20,609 nucleotides of DNA from T1Sed10-7 sp046483565 (GTDB taxonomy: Bacteria; Actinomycetota; Nitriliruptoria; Nitriliruptorales; Nitriliruptoraceae), in NCBI GenBank assembly GCA_046483565.1, contig JAWOCZ010000315.1:1-20609 (forward strand), read 5' to 3'. Position numbers and translations under genes: made by a program. Below, piece after piece: positions 8,110-14,752 of the stretch. The notes beneath the pieces are model-generated. The model ran no database searches. It saw only the letters and a list, made by a program, of their open reading frames with translations, and was not told the origin of the DNA. The first letter of the stretch is position 1. Each line of letters begins with the position of its first letter.

Positions 8110-9174
8110 CTACTGGTCGGCTTCCTCGGCCAGCAGGTGGATCCCCGCGACCTCGACGGCCAGGGTCACCCGGTCGCCGACGTCGGGGAGGTGCCCGCGC
8201 CAGGCGGGCACGTGCAGCCGCTGGCCCGTGTCGGCCTCCACCACCAGTCGGAGGTGGTCGCCCTGGAAGCGGCGGCTGGTCACGGTCGCCGCCACGGGCA
8301 GCTCGCCGTCGTTGGGTGGGGTGGTGGCGGACACCAGCCGCAGGGCCTCGGGCAGGAGCACGGCCTCGCGGTCACCGGTGCCGGCTCCGGCGTCGCTGAC
8401 CGCGGCGCGAGGGACCCGGCCCCAGGGGGTGTCGACGTGCTCTGCCTGCGCGCGTACCGGGACCGTGTGGTCGAGCCCGAGGAAGGAGGCGACGAAGGGG
8501 GTCCGCGGGCCACGCCACAGCGCCGTGGGGCTGCCGAGCTGCTCGATGCGTCCGGCGCGCATGACCGCGATGCGGTCCGCCAGGGACAGCGCCTCGTCCT
8601 GGTCGTGGGTGACGTAGAGGACGGTGGTTCCGAGCTCGGTGAACACCTGGGGCAGCTCCTCGAGCAGACGTGTCTGCAGCGCCCGATCCAGGGAGCCGAG
8701 CGGCTCGTCGAGCATCAGCAACCGCGGCCGAGGTGCGATGGCGCGGGCCAGTGCCACCCGTTGGCGCTCCCCGCCGGAGAGCTCGTCGACGTGCCGGTCA
8801 GCGGTCCCGCCGAGGCCCACCAGGGCGAGGGCCCCGCCGACCCGCTCGCGGACGGACGCGCGGTCGAGCCCGTGGACCCGGGGGCCGAAGGCCACGTTCT
8901 CCGCCACGGTCCGGTGCGGGAACAGCGCGTGCTCCTGGAACATCAGCCCGACGTCGCGCTGGTCGGGGCGCAGCCCGGCCAGATCCTGGTCGTCGAGGTG
9001 GACCGTGCCGGTCAGCGGGGGTTCCAGCCCGGCTACGGCCCGTAGCAGCGTGGACTTGCCGCAGCCGGACGGGCCGAGGACGCAGAGCACCTCGCCGTCC
9101 TCAGCGGCCAGGGAGAGGTCGTCCACGACGACGGTGCCGTCGTAGGCCAGGGTCAGGTCTGAGATCCGCAGCAT
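8110..9174 (-). CDS. thiQ: thiamine ABC transporter ATP-binding protein
   Basis: A 354-residue ABC ATPase that powers uptake through the membrane protein encoded just before it. Walker A GPSGCGKST is at 34-42, the signature LSGGERQR at 132-139, Walker B LLMLDEP at 152-158 and the switch histidine at 190. Residues 240-354 form a TOBE-like beta-rich C-terminal domain, making it longer than enterobacterial ThiQ and closer in layout to FbpC/PotA. The ATG shares one base with the thiP stop (TGATG), indicating translational coupling. Thiamine is assigned from the TPP riboswitch, thiN and the clearly ThiB-like binding protein in the same operon; the ATPase alone would fit iron, sulfate or polyamine systems equally well. 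Confidence 0.88.
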   Translation of the reverse strand: MLRISDLTLAYDGTVVVDDLSLAAEDGEVLCVLGPSGCGKSTLLRAVAGLEPPLTGTVHLDDQDLAGLRPDQRDVGLMFQEHALFPHRTVAENVAFGPRVHGLDRASVRERVGGALALVGLGGTADRHVDELSGGERQRVALARAIAPRPRLLMLDEPLGSLDRALQTRLLEELPQVFTELGTTVLYVTHDQDEALSLADRIAVMRAGRIEQLGSPTALWRGPRTPFVASFLGLDHTVPVRAQAEHVDTPWGRVPRAAVSDAGAGTGDREAVLLPEALRLVSATTPPNDGELPVAATVTSRRFQGDHLRLVVEADTGQRLHVPAWRGHLPDVGDRVTLAVEVAGIHLLAEEADQ

Positions 9175-10976
9175 CAGAACCGGCCCACGGCGCCCACCCG
9201 CAGCCGATCGATGGTCAGCAGCGCCGCGGCGGTGATCGCGGCAAGCAGGGTCGACATCGCCATGGCCTGGCCGAAGTTGGTCACCCCGGGTCGGCCCAAC
9301 AGGCGGAAGATCGCCACCGGCATCGTCGGCAGCGTGGCCCGGGCGACGAAGACGGTCGCGCCGAACTCCCCGACCGCGATCGCGAACGCGAAGCCGGCCG
9401 CCACCAGCAGCGCCCGGCCGACGATCGGGAGATCGATCTCGCGCCAGACGCGGCCCGGGCTGGCGCCCAGCACCGCAGCGGCGTCCCGCAGCCGCTGGTC
9501 GATCGAACGCAGGACCGGCAGCAGGGTGCGGACCACGAAGGGCGTGGCGATCAGCGCCTGGGCGATCGGGACGAGCCACGGGGACCCGCGCAGGTCCACG
9601 GGACGGTCCAGCGCGATCAGGAAGCCGAACCCGACGGTCACGGCCGAGGTCCCCAGGGGGACCATGAGCGCCCGGTCCACCAGGCCCGTGATCCAGCCCC
9701 GTCCGACGGTGGCGGCGGTGGCGGCGAGGCCACCGACCAGCAGCGCGACCAGCGTGGCGCCGAGGCCGAACGCCAGCGAGTTGCGCACCGCCTGCCCGGC
9801 CGGCACGGCCAGCACGGAACTCGGCTCGTCGACCAGCAGTCGCTGCCAGTTGGCCAGCCCGTAGCCGGAGGCGGTCACCAGCGACCGCTCCACCAGCACC
9901 GCCAGCGGGCTGAGCACCAGGAGGACGATCACGGCCAGGTTCGCCCGCAGGAACCACCGCTCGCCCGGGGTGCGGGGTGGACGGCGTGTGCGCTCCGCAG
10001 CGACCAGTCGCTGCTGTTGCACCCGCCGGGTGAGGCGCCCGTACACGGCGAGTGCCGTGAGGACGGCGACGAGCTGCAGGAGCGCCAGGGTGGAGGCCAG
10101 CGGCAGGTCGAGGAGCTGGGTCGTGGCCCGGTGGATCTCCACCTCGATCGTCGCCCGGCCGGGGCCACCGAGGATCAGGACCACACCGAAGGAGGTGAAG
10201 GTGAACAGGAAGACGATCGCGGCCGAGGCCGCGATCGCGGGGCTGAGGAGCGGCAGGGACACCTCCCGGAAGGTCCGCCAGCGGGAGGCACCGAGCACCC
10301 GGGCGGCATCCTCGAGCCGGGGATCCAGCATCGACCACAGGCCACCCACGGTGCGCACGACGACCGCGTAGTTGAAGAACACGTGGGCGAGCAGGATCGC
10401 CGTCACTGTCCGGCGCAGATCGAGGGTCGGGGCGGCGTCGCCGAGCACCGCCACCAGGGCGGAGTTGACGGGGCTGCGCGGACCGAGCAGCGCCAGGAAG
10501 GCCGAGCCCACCACCACCGTCGGCAGCACGAAGGGCACCGTGACGGCCGCCTGCAGGGAACGGCGGCCCCGGAACTCCAGCCGAGCCAGGGCGTAGGCGC
10601 CGGGCAGCGCGACGAGCAGGGTCAGCCCGGTCGAGGCCACCGCCTGCCACAGCGTGAACCAGGCGACGCTGCGCACTCCGTCGTCGGTGACCACCCGCGA
10701 CAGGACGGAGAGATCCACCTCGCCGTCGGGAGCCAGCCCGAGCCCGACGATCGCGCTGACCGGCCAGACGAAGAACCAGCCGAGGAAGATCACCGGGAGC
10801 GCGAGCAGAGCGAGGGTGACCCAGCGGGGCGCCCGGCGACGAGCGGTGCCCCGCGGGGTCGCGGGCTCAGCCGTCCCGCGCCCGCTGTCGCCGGCGCTCG
10901 TCGCGCTCGTCGCGCTCGTCGCGCTCGTCGCGCTCGTCGCGCTCGACCTGCCCGCCCCGCTCGGCCCGCTCGTCAC
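9174..10976 (-). CDS. thiP: thiamine ABC transporter permease (fused two-domain, ThiP-like)
   Basis: A 600-residue integral membrane protein with two binding-protein-dependent permease domains in one chain, the ThiP/FbpB layout. Many hydrophobic segments follow a cytoplasmic N-terminus; the first spans about residues 52-74. The two EAA-type loops that dock with the ATPase are EDAARVLGAS (about 222-231) and RDAAAVLGAS (about 497-506). The start is set at GTG 10976, which overlaps the thiB stop as GTGA; an upstream in-frame GTG at 10997 would add seven residues and has no usable ribosome site. The first 45 residues are not membrane-like and contain five SAT tripeptides encoded by a 9-bp microsatellite. 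Substrate assignment rests on the operon. Confidence 0.9.
   Translation of the reverse strand: MTSGPSGAGRSSATSATSATSATSATSAGDSGRGTAEPATPRGTARRRAPRWVTLALLALPVIFLGWFFVWPVSAIVGLGLAPDGEVDLSVLSRVVTDDGVRSVAWFTLWQAVASTGLTLLVALPGAYALARLEFRGRRSLQAAVTVPFVLPTVVVGSAFLALLGPRSPVNSALVAVLGDAAPTLDLRRTVTAILLAHVFFNYAVVVRTVGGLWSMLDPRLEDAARVLGASRWRTFREVSLPLLSPAIAASAAIVFLFTFTSFGVVLILGGPGRATIEVEIHRATTQLLDLPLASTLALLQLVAVLTALAVYGRLTRRVQQQRLVAAERTRRPPRTPGERWFLRANLAVIVLLVLSPLAVLVERSLVTASGYGLANWQRLLVDEPSSVLAVPAGQAVRNSLAFGLGATLVALLVGGLAATAATVGRGWITGLVDRALMVPLGTSAVTVGFGFLIALDRPVDLRGSPWLVPIAQALIATPFVVRTLLPVLRSIDQRLRDAAAVLGASPGRVWREIDLPIVGRALLVAAGFAFAIAVGEFGATVFVARATLPTMPVAIFRLLGRPGVTNFGQAMAMSTLLAAITAAALLTIDRLRVGAVGRF
10894..10947. 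repeat. 9-bp microsatellite inside thiP
   Basis: Five perfect copies of GCGCTCGTC occupy 10894-10938, with a sixth differing by one base at 10939-10947. On the coding (-) strand it encodes the (Ser-Ala-Thr)n segment near the ThiP N-terminus. The period is a multiple of three, so changes in copy number keep the frame. Confidence 0.93.
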
Positions 10977-12172
10977 CGGAGCACCGTGGCCGTCCACGCC
11001 TCGATCCAGGCCTCACGCTGTGCGCCGATCACCTGGGGGTCGAGCTCCAGTGGGTCGCTCGGGACCACCGCGTGCTCCACGAACACCTCGGGCAGTTCGG
11101 CTTCCTCGTTGACCGGGAAGACGAACATCGTGAGCGGCACGTCCTCCTGGAAGGTCGGCGAGAGCAGGAAGTCGACCAGTGCCTGCGCTTCGGCCTGGCG
11201 CTCGGTGCCGGCGAGGATCCCGACGAACTCGACCTGGCGGAAGCAGGACGCCTCGATGACCCCGGTCGGTGCCTCTTCGGGCTGCGGGTCGGCGAAGTAC
11301 ACCTCGGCGGGTGGACTGGAGGCGTAGGAGACGACCAGGGGCCGGTCCCCGCCGCCGGTCCCGCTGAACTCGTCGTAGTAGGCCTCGGACCAGCCGTCGG
11401 TCACGACCACGTCGTTGGCGACCAGTTCCTCCCAGAAGTCGAGGTAGCCGTCCTCGCCGAAGCGCTCGATGGTCGCGAGCAGGAAGGACAGGCCGGGGGA
11501 GGAGGTGGCCGGGTTCTGGACCGTGAGCAGGCCCGCGTAGGCCGGGTCGGTCAGGTCGGCGAGGTCGTCGGGGACCTCGAGGTCGCGGTCGTCGAACCAG
11601 GCGACGTCGTGGTTGAGGCACACGTCGCCGTAGGTGACCGGGATCGCCCGCAGCTCGGGATCGAGCTGGAAGCGTTCGTCGACCTCGTCGAGCATCGGGC
11701 TCGCGTAGGGCGTGAACAGCTCCGCCTCGAGGGCGCGGGAGAGGAACGTGGTGTCCACCCCGAAGAGCAGATCACCCTGGGGTGCATCCTGGGTGAGGAT
11801 CGTCTGGTTGAGCGCGGTGCCGGCATCACCGAGCGGCACGATCGTCACCTCGATGCCGGTGTCCGCAGTGAAGGAGGCCAGGACGTCCTCCGAGACGTCG
11901 AAGGAGTCATGGGTCAGCAGGGTCACCTCACTCGGCTCGTCGGCGTCCTCGTCGGTCGTTCCGTCCGCGTCGTCGGTCGTTGCGTCCGCGTCGTCGGTCG
12001 TGTCGTCGGTCGTGTCGCCGTCGGTCGTTGCGTCCGCGTCGTCGGTCGTGTCGTCGGTGGCCTCGTCGGTGGGGTCGCTCCCCGGGTCGGTGGTGGGCCC
12101 GTCGTCGCCGCACGCGCTGATGAGCAGTGCGGCGGCGAGCAGGGCGACGAGATGGTGCGTGGGGTTGGTCAC
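10973..12172 (-). CDS. thiB: thiamine-binding lipoprotein ThiB
   Basis: A 399-residue extracytoplasmic solute-binding protein. The signal peptide ends in a lipobox, LISAC, with lipidated C21. Residues 24-80 are an acidic Thr/Asp linker built from TTDD/DADATT repeats, and the binding domain fills about 81-399. Segments characteristic of ThiB are visible: IPVTYGDVCLNHD (178-189), a SSPGLSFLL stretch, VTDGWSEAYY (257-266), SYASSP, and an RxAWIxxW ending. It delivers thiamine (or its phosphates) to ThiP. The GTG start has GAGGAG (12178-12183) at 5 bases, overlapping the thiN stop. Two cysteines in the mature domain (about 185 and 310) could form a disulfide. Its position between thiN and thiP agrees with the assignment. 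Confidence 0.92.
   Translation of the reverse strand: MTNPTHHLVALLAAALLISACGDDGPTTDPGSDPTDEATDDTTDDADATTDGDTTDDTTDDADATTDDADGTTDEDADEPSEVTLLTHDSFDVSEDVLASFTADTGIEVTIVPLGDAGTALNQTILTQDAPQGDLLFGVDTTFLSRALEAELFTPYASPMLDEVDERFQLDPELRAIPVTYGDVCLNHDVAWFDDRDLEVPDDLADLTDPAYAGLLTVQNPATSSPGLSFLLATIERFGEDGYLDFWEELVANDVVVTDGWSEAYYDEFSGTGGGDRPLVVSYASSPPAEVYFADPQPEEAPTGVIEASCFRQVEFVGILAGTERQAEAQALVDFLLSPTFQEDVPLTMFVFPVNEEAELPEVFVEHAVVPSDPLELDPQVIGAQREAWIEAWTATVLR
11941..12075. repeat. imperfect GTCGGTCGT-type repeats encoding the ThiB acidic linker
   Basis: Degenerate short direct repeats built from cgtcggtcgt and gcgtccgcgtcg encode the Asp/Thr/Ala-rich linker after the lipobox. The repetition is in-frame and the units vary, which implies repeated slippage and drift rather than one recent expansion. 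Confidence 0.8.
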
Positions 12173-12181
12173 GGGTACTCC

Positions 12182-12889
12182 TCAGTGACTGGTGTTGTCG
12201 GCGTCCGGTGGGACACCGGGCTGCACCGCGACGAGGACACCGTCGGTGACGGTGACCGTCGCGCGCGCGCCGGTGAACACGTTGCTGACACCCAGTGAGG
12301 AGCCGACGGGCAGCATCGCCCGTTCGAGAGGGAACCTGAGGCCCGTGGTGGTGACCCCGCTCGCGGGGCCGTGCATCGCCAGGAGGCTGACCAGCTCGCC
12401 GGAGCTCCCGACGAGCGTGGCACGGTCGTGGATGACCGTGACCACCGCGTCGCCGAGCAGCGCCGTCAGCCGGAGTGTGGCGTAGGCCGGCGCGGCGAGC
12501 AGGGCGACGTTGGCGAGCAGGTGATCGAGGCGGCCACCGTGTCCGCCGACCAGCAACACGTCGGCAGGGCCGCTGGTCAGGACCGCGTCCAGCGCGAGGG
12601 CGAGATCCGTGCGGTCCTTGTCGACCGGGTGCTGCTCGATGCGGGTGCCGGCCGCCCGCGCGGTCTCCAGGTCGTCGGGGTCCACCGAGTCCAGATCACC
12701 GACGAGCAGGTCGACCGGGACCTCGAGCAGCGCCGCGGTGGCGTAGCCACCATCGGCGGCCACGACCAGGTCGAGGCGGGGCAACGGCCGGGGGAGCGGG
12801 AGCAGGACGGCGTCGCCGCCGGCCAGGACGAGTACCTGGCGCCGCCCGCTGTGTCCCGTCGTCGGGGCCTCGGACTGCTCGCCTGGCAT
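12182..12889 (-). CDS. thiN: thiamine pyrophosphokinase
   Basis: A 235-residue cytosolic enzyme that transfers pyrophosphate from ATP to thiamine, giving TPP directly. Family motifs appear in order: AADGGYATAALL (44-55), GDLDSVDPDD (64-73), KDRTDLALAL (91-100), GGHGGRLDH (115-123) and, in the C-terminal thiamine-binding domain, GLRFPLE and GVSNVFTG. The ATG at 12889 has GGAGG at 7 bases, and that ribosome site is the 3' edge of the TPP riboswitch, so translation should fall as TPP rises. It is the first gene of the operon; thiB begins 9 bases after its stop. Coupling import (ThiBPQ) to ThiN makes a thiamine-salvage unit. No biosynthetic thi genes are visible here. Confidence 0.95.
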   Translation of the reverse strand: MPGEQSEAPTTGHSGRRQVLVLAGGDAVLLPLPRPLPRLDLVVAADGGYATAALLEVPVDLLVGDLDSVDPDDLETARAAGTRIEQHPVDKDRTDLALALDAVLTSGPADVLLVGGHGGRLDHLLANVALLAAPAYATLRLTALLGDAVVTVIHDRATLVGSSGELVSLLAMHGPASGVTTTGLRFPLERAMLPVGSSLGVSNVFTGARATVTVTDGVLVAVQPGVPPDADNTSH

Positions 12890-12894
12890 CGTGT

Positions 12895-13004
12895 CACCTC
12901 CCTATCGCCGGCATTACCCGGAGCAGGTTCCACGGGTCGGTGACACTGCCGCGTTGCGCGGCCGGCCACCCTCTCAGCTCGGCGTCGCCCGAGCTCCCCG
13001 GGTG
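12895..13004 (-). promoter_or_regulatory. TPP riboswitch (THI element)
   Basis: Read on the - strand, the conserved THI-box blocks occur in order: GGGGAGC near 12999-12993, GCTGAGAGGGTG, GACCCGTGGAACCTG, then GGGTAATGCCGGCGATAGGGA near 12918-12899. An extra hairpin arm, CCGCGCAACGCGG, sits between them, as in many actinobacterial examples. The likely P1 stem pairs CACC (13004-13001) with GGTG (12898-12895), which overlaps the thiN Shine-Dalgarno AGGGAGG (12903-12897). Ligand binding should therefore hide the ribosome site directly. A TACCCT at 13045-13040 is a possible -10 box, with no convincing -35. TPP as ligand is well established for this RNA class. Confidence 0.93.
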
Positions 13005-13058
13005 TCATCGGCGGCCCCGTCTAGGTGCCGCCGGCCATCAGGGTAGCCCGGCCCGGCG

Positions 13059-13122
13059 CGCCTGCTGCCGGTCGGGCCTGCTGCCGTTCGGGCCCGCTGC
13101 TGTTCGGGCCGGCTGCCGTTCG
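13059..13122. repeat. 4 x 16-bp tandem repeat
   Basis: Four imperfect units of consensus GGCCYGCTGCCGTTCG start at 13059, 13075, 13091 and 13107. They lie upstream of the thiamine operon leader, next to a possible -10 box. I see no open frame with coding character here and no known element; it may be simple slippage in GC-rich spacer. Confidence 0.8.
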
Positions 13123-13157
13123 GGTCCGTCGCGCGGTGTCCGTCCCCGGCTCCGAAG

Positions 13158-13387
13158 CGGATCGCACCGGATCGACGCGTGGACGGTCGTTTCGTTGCGA
13201 TCGCTCGGTTCGAGCGGCGGAGACGGCGGGACGGGGCGGATCGCACCGGATCGACGCGTGGAGGGTCGTTCTGTTGCGATCGCTCGGTTCGAGCGGCGGA
13301 GACGGCGAGACGGGGCAGATCGCACCGGATCGACGCGTGGACGGTCGTTTCGTTGCGATCGCTCAGTTCGAGCGGCGGAGACGGCGG
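13158..13387. repeat. 3 x 79-bp hairpin-forming tandem repeat
   Basis: Three units begin at 13158, 13237 and 13316, with an exact period of 79; the third is cut at about 13387. Each unit contains an outer 7-bp inverted pair GATCGCA/TGCGATC (13160-13166 and 13196-13202 in unit 1) enclosing an inner pair CGAC/GTCG. Next to it is a tight hairpin, CGCTCG-GTT-CGAGCG (13202-13216 in unit 1). The copies differ at only a few bases. The third unit overlaps the last codons of the PPOX gene, and its one-base change from CGGTT to CAGTT creates that gene's TGA. There is no T-run, so it is REP-like rather than a classical terminator; it may still stop transcription between the PPOX gene and thiN. Confidence 0.9.
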
Positions 13388-13785
13388 CCCGAGACCTCGT
13401 CCGGCACGATCCTGAGCCAGGACACCTCGGTGCTGTCACCGATGGCCCAGCTGTCCAACTCGTCCTCGTACCGGGCGAGGAGATCGGGGTCCTCGACGAC
13501 CTCGGCCCGTCCCTGCACGAGCACGCTCCATCCCGTCCCACGTGCGGGGTCGTGGTCGTCGAGCTGGAAGGCCACGGGCTTGCCGGCGAGACCGATCTCG
13601 AGCTTGCCCCCCGCGACGGTCCGCAGCACCACGGTCGTGCCATCGACCAGGTGGTTGACCGGCACCACGACAGGTGTGCCAGCTGCCTGGTAGGCCAGCC
13701 GACCGAGCGGCCTGCTCCGCAGCAGCGACAGACACTGGTTCAGCGGCAGGACCTCGAGGCCATGACGATCGGTCAGCTTGGTCAC
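13363..13785 (-). CDS. pyridoxamine 5'-phosphate oxidase (PPOX)-family flavin/F420-binding protein
   Basis: A 140-residue split-barrel protein. The visible family blocks are a first helix CLSLLRSRPLGRLAY, then PVVVPVNHLVDGTTVVLRT, the cofactor loop GGKLEIGLAGKPVAFQLDDHD, and GWSVLVQGRAEVV. Such proteins bind FMN or F420 and reduce small substrates; the real substrate is unknown. It resembles, from memory, the small PPOX proteins of the mycobacterial DosR regulon such as Rv3129. GTG 13785 is chosen because AGGAG precedes it at 6 bases; GTG 13800 is an alternative adding five residues. It lies just downstream of the DosR-like regulator on the same strand, with a DosR-box-like site in the gap. 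Its C-terminal residues and stop are encoded by the first unit of the 79-bp repeat array as read from this gene. Confidence 0.85.
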   Translation of the reverse strand: MTKLTDRHGLEVLPLNQCLSLLRSRPLGRLAYQAAGTPVVVPVNHLVDGTTVVLRTVAGGKLEIGLAGKPVAFQLDDHDPARGTGWSVLVQGRAEVVEDPDLLARYEDELDSWAIGDSTEVSWLRIVPDEVSGRRLRRSN

Positions 13786-13854
13786 CCTGGACTCCTGCAC
13801 GCCGGACTCTCGAACGTCTCAGGGCAGCGTGCGTGTCCGCGGGCGCCACCGGCA

Positions 13855-13868
13855 GGGACCTCTGTCAC
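13855..13868. promoter_or_regulatory. candidate DosR/DevR box upstream of the PPOX gene
   Basis: The sequence GGGAC-CTCT-GTCAC matches the palindromic core of the mycobacterial DosR box (GGGAC, four bases, GTCCC) at nine of ten core positions. It lies 55-70 bases upstream of the PPOX start, in promoter position. Two further GGGAC half-sites follow at 13877-13881 and 13889-13893. The sequence match is direct; binding by the neighbouring regulator is inference. Confidence 0.45.
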
Positions 13869-13922
13869 CGTGCGCAGGGACCGCTGGCGGGACCCGCTGC
13901 CGCCGGTGGGCCGGCCGGCCGC

Positions 13923-14564
13923 TCATTCCTCGCCGTGCTCGACCTGGGTGTAGAAGACCGCCGCTTCGGTCCGCCGGGACATGCCGAGCTTGGAGAGCAG
14001 GTTCGAGACGTAGTTCTTCACCGTCTTCTCCGCCAGATGCATCCGCTCCGCGATCTGACGGTTGGTGAGACCTTCGGCGATCAGCGCCAGGATCTTGCGC
14101 TCCTGTTCCGACAGCGCCTTGAGCCGGGGATCCTCCTCGTCGCCCCGGCGCAGTCGCTCGAGCACCTTGCCGGTCAGCGATGGGTCGAGCAGCGAATCCC
14201 CGGCGGCCACGCGCCGCACCGCATCGATCAGGTCGTTGCCGCGGATGTCCTTGAGGAGGTAGCCGGCGGCTCCTGCCATGATGGCGTCGAAGAGCGCCTC
14301 GTCGTCGCCGAAGGAGGTCAGCATCAGGCACGCGATGCGGGGGTCGCGGGCCCGCACCTCGCGGCACACCTCGATGCCGTTGCCATCGGGCAGGCGGACG
14401 TCGAGGACGGCGACGTCGGGTGCGGTCCGGGCGATCTGCGCCAGCGCCATCCCCGCGGTCGCGGCATCGCCGACGACGTCGATGTCCTCCTCGGCGTCCA
14501 GCAGATCCTTGAGCCCACGTCGGACGACCTCGTGATCATCGACGAGGAACACACGGATGGACAC
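13923..14564 (-). CDS. devR: DevR/DosR-like NarL-family response regulator
   Basis: A 213-residue transcription factor. The receiver domain (1-120) has D9/D10, phosphoacceptor D55 in VLDVRLPD, T83 in MLTSFG and K105 in LLKDI. The LuxR-type helix-turn-helix (about 148-205) contains LSEQERKILALIAEGLTNRQIAERM and AEKTVKNYVSNLLSKLGM. Several blocks, such as FLVDDHEVVRRGL and the recognition helix, are nearly the same as in mycobacterial DevR/DosR as I recall it. That family activates dormancy genes on hypoxia or NO. The GTG start has GGAGG at 6 bases. The partner kinase gene starts 188 bp away on the opposite strand. Orthology is strongly suggested but not proven, so the symbol is by resemblance. 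Confidence 0.88.
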   Translation of the reverse strand: MSIRVFLVDDHEVVRRGLKDLLDAEEDIDVVGDAATAGMALAQIARTAPDVAVLDVRLPDGNGIEVCREVRARDPRIACLMLTSFGDDEALFDAIMAGAAGYLLKDIRGNDLIDAVRRVAAGDSLLDPSLTGKVLERLRRGDEEDPRLKALSEQERKILALIAEGLTNRQIAERMHLAEKTVKNYVSNLLSKLGMSRRTEAAVFYTQVEHGEE

Positions 14565-14752
14565 GACGGGCCTCCAGGATGCGGTGGGACGAGCGTCGAC
14601 GTCATGAGGCTAGTGCCAACCGGACACCTGGGCTGCACATGAGCAGAAGAACTGCACGTCTGGCGCAAGCCACGGGCTGTCCCCGGGTGTGACAGCTACC
14701 GTGCCGAGGGCCGTCGGAGCCCCTTGCGGGCGATCAGGAACCAGGGAGCAGC
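14565..14752. promoter_or_regulatory. divergent promoter region between regulator and kinase
   Basis: This 188-bp gap must hold promoters for both divergent genes. It contains a weak DosR-box-like sequence, GGGAC-GAGC-GTCGA (14586-14599), 22 bases from the regulator's start, and a GTCCC half-site at 14679-14683. I see no convincing -35/-10 pair. The kinase ribosome site AGGGAG is at 14743-14748. Confidence 0.5.

Noticed and set aside
8670..11327. 885-codon + strand open frame opposite thiQ, thiP and part of thiB
   Set aside because: Arg/Gly/Gln-rich shadow with no recognisable domain; it spans three well-supported genes on the other strand.
13202..13216. GGTTCGAG resembling a tRNA T-loop
   Set aside because: It lies in a short hairpin repeated three times, with no acceptor, D or anticodon arms around it.
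13158..13387. Possible CRISPR array in the 79-bp repeats
   Set aside because: The units abut directly without unique spacers, differ only by scattered bases, and there are no cas genes.
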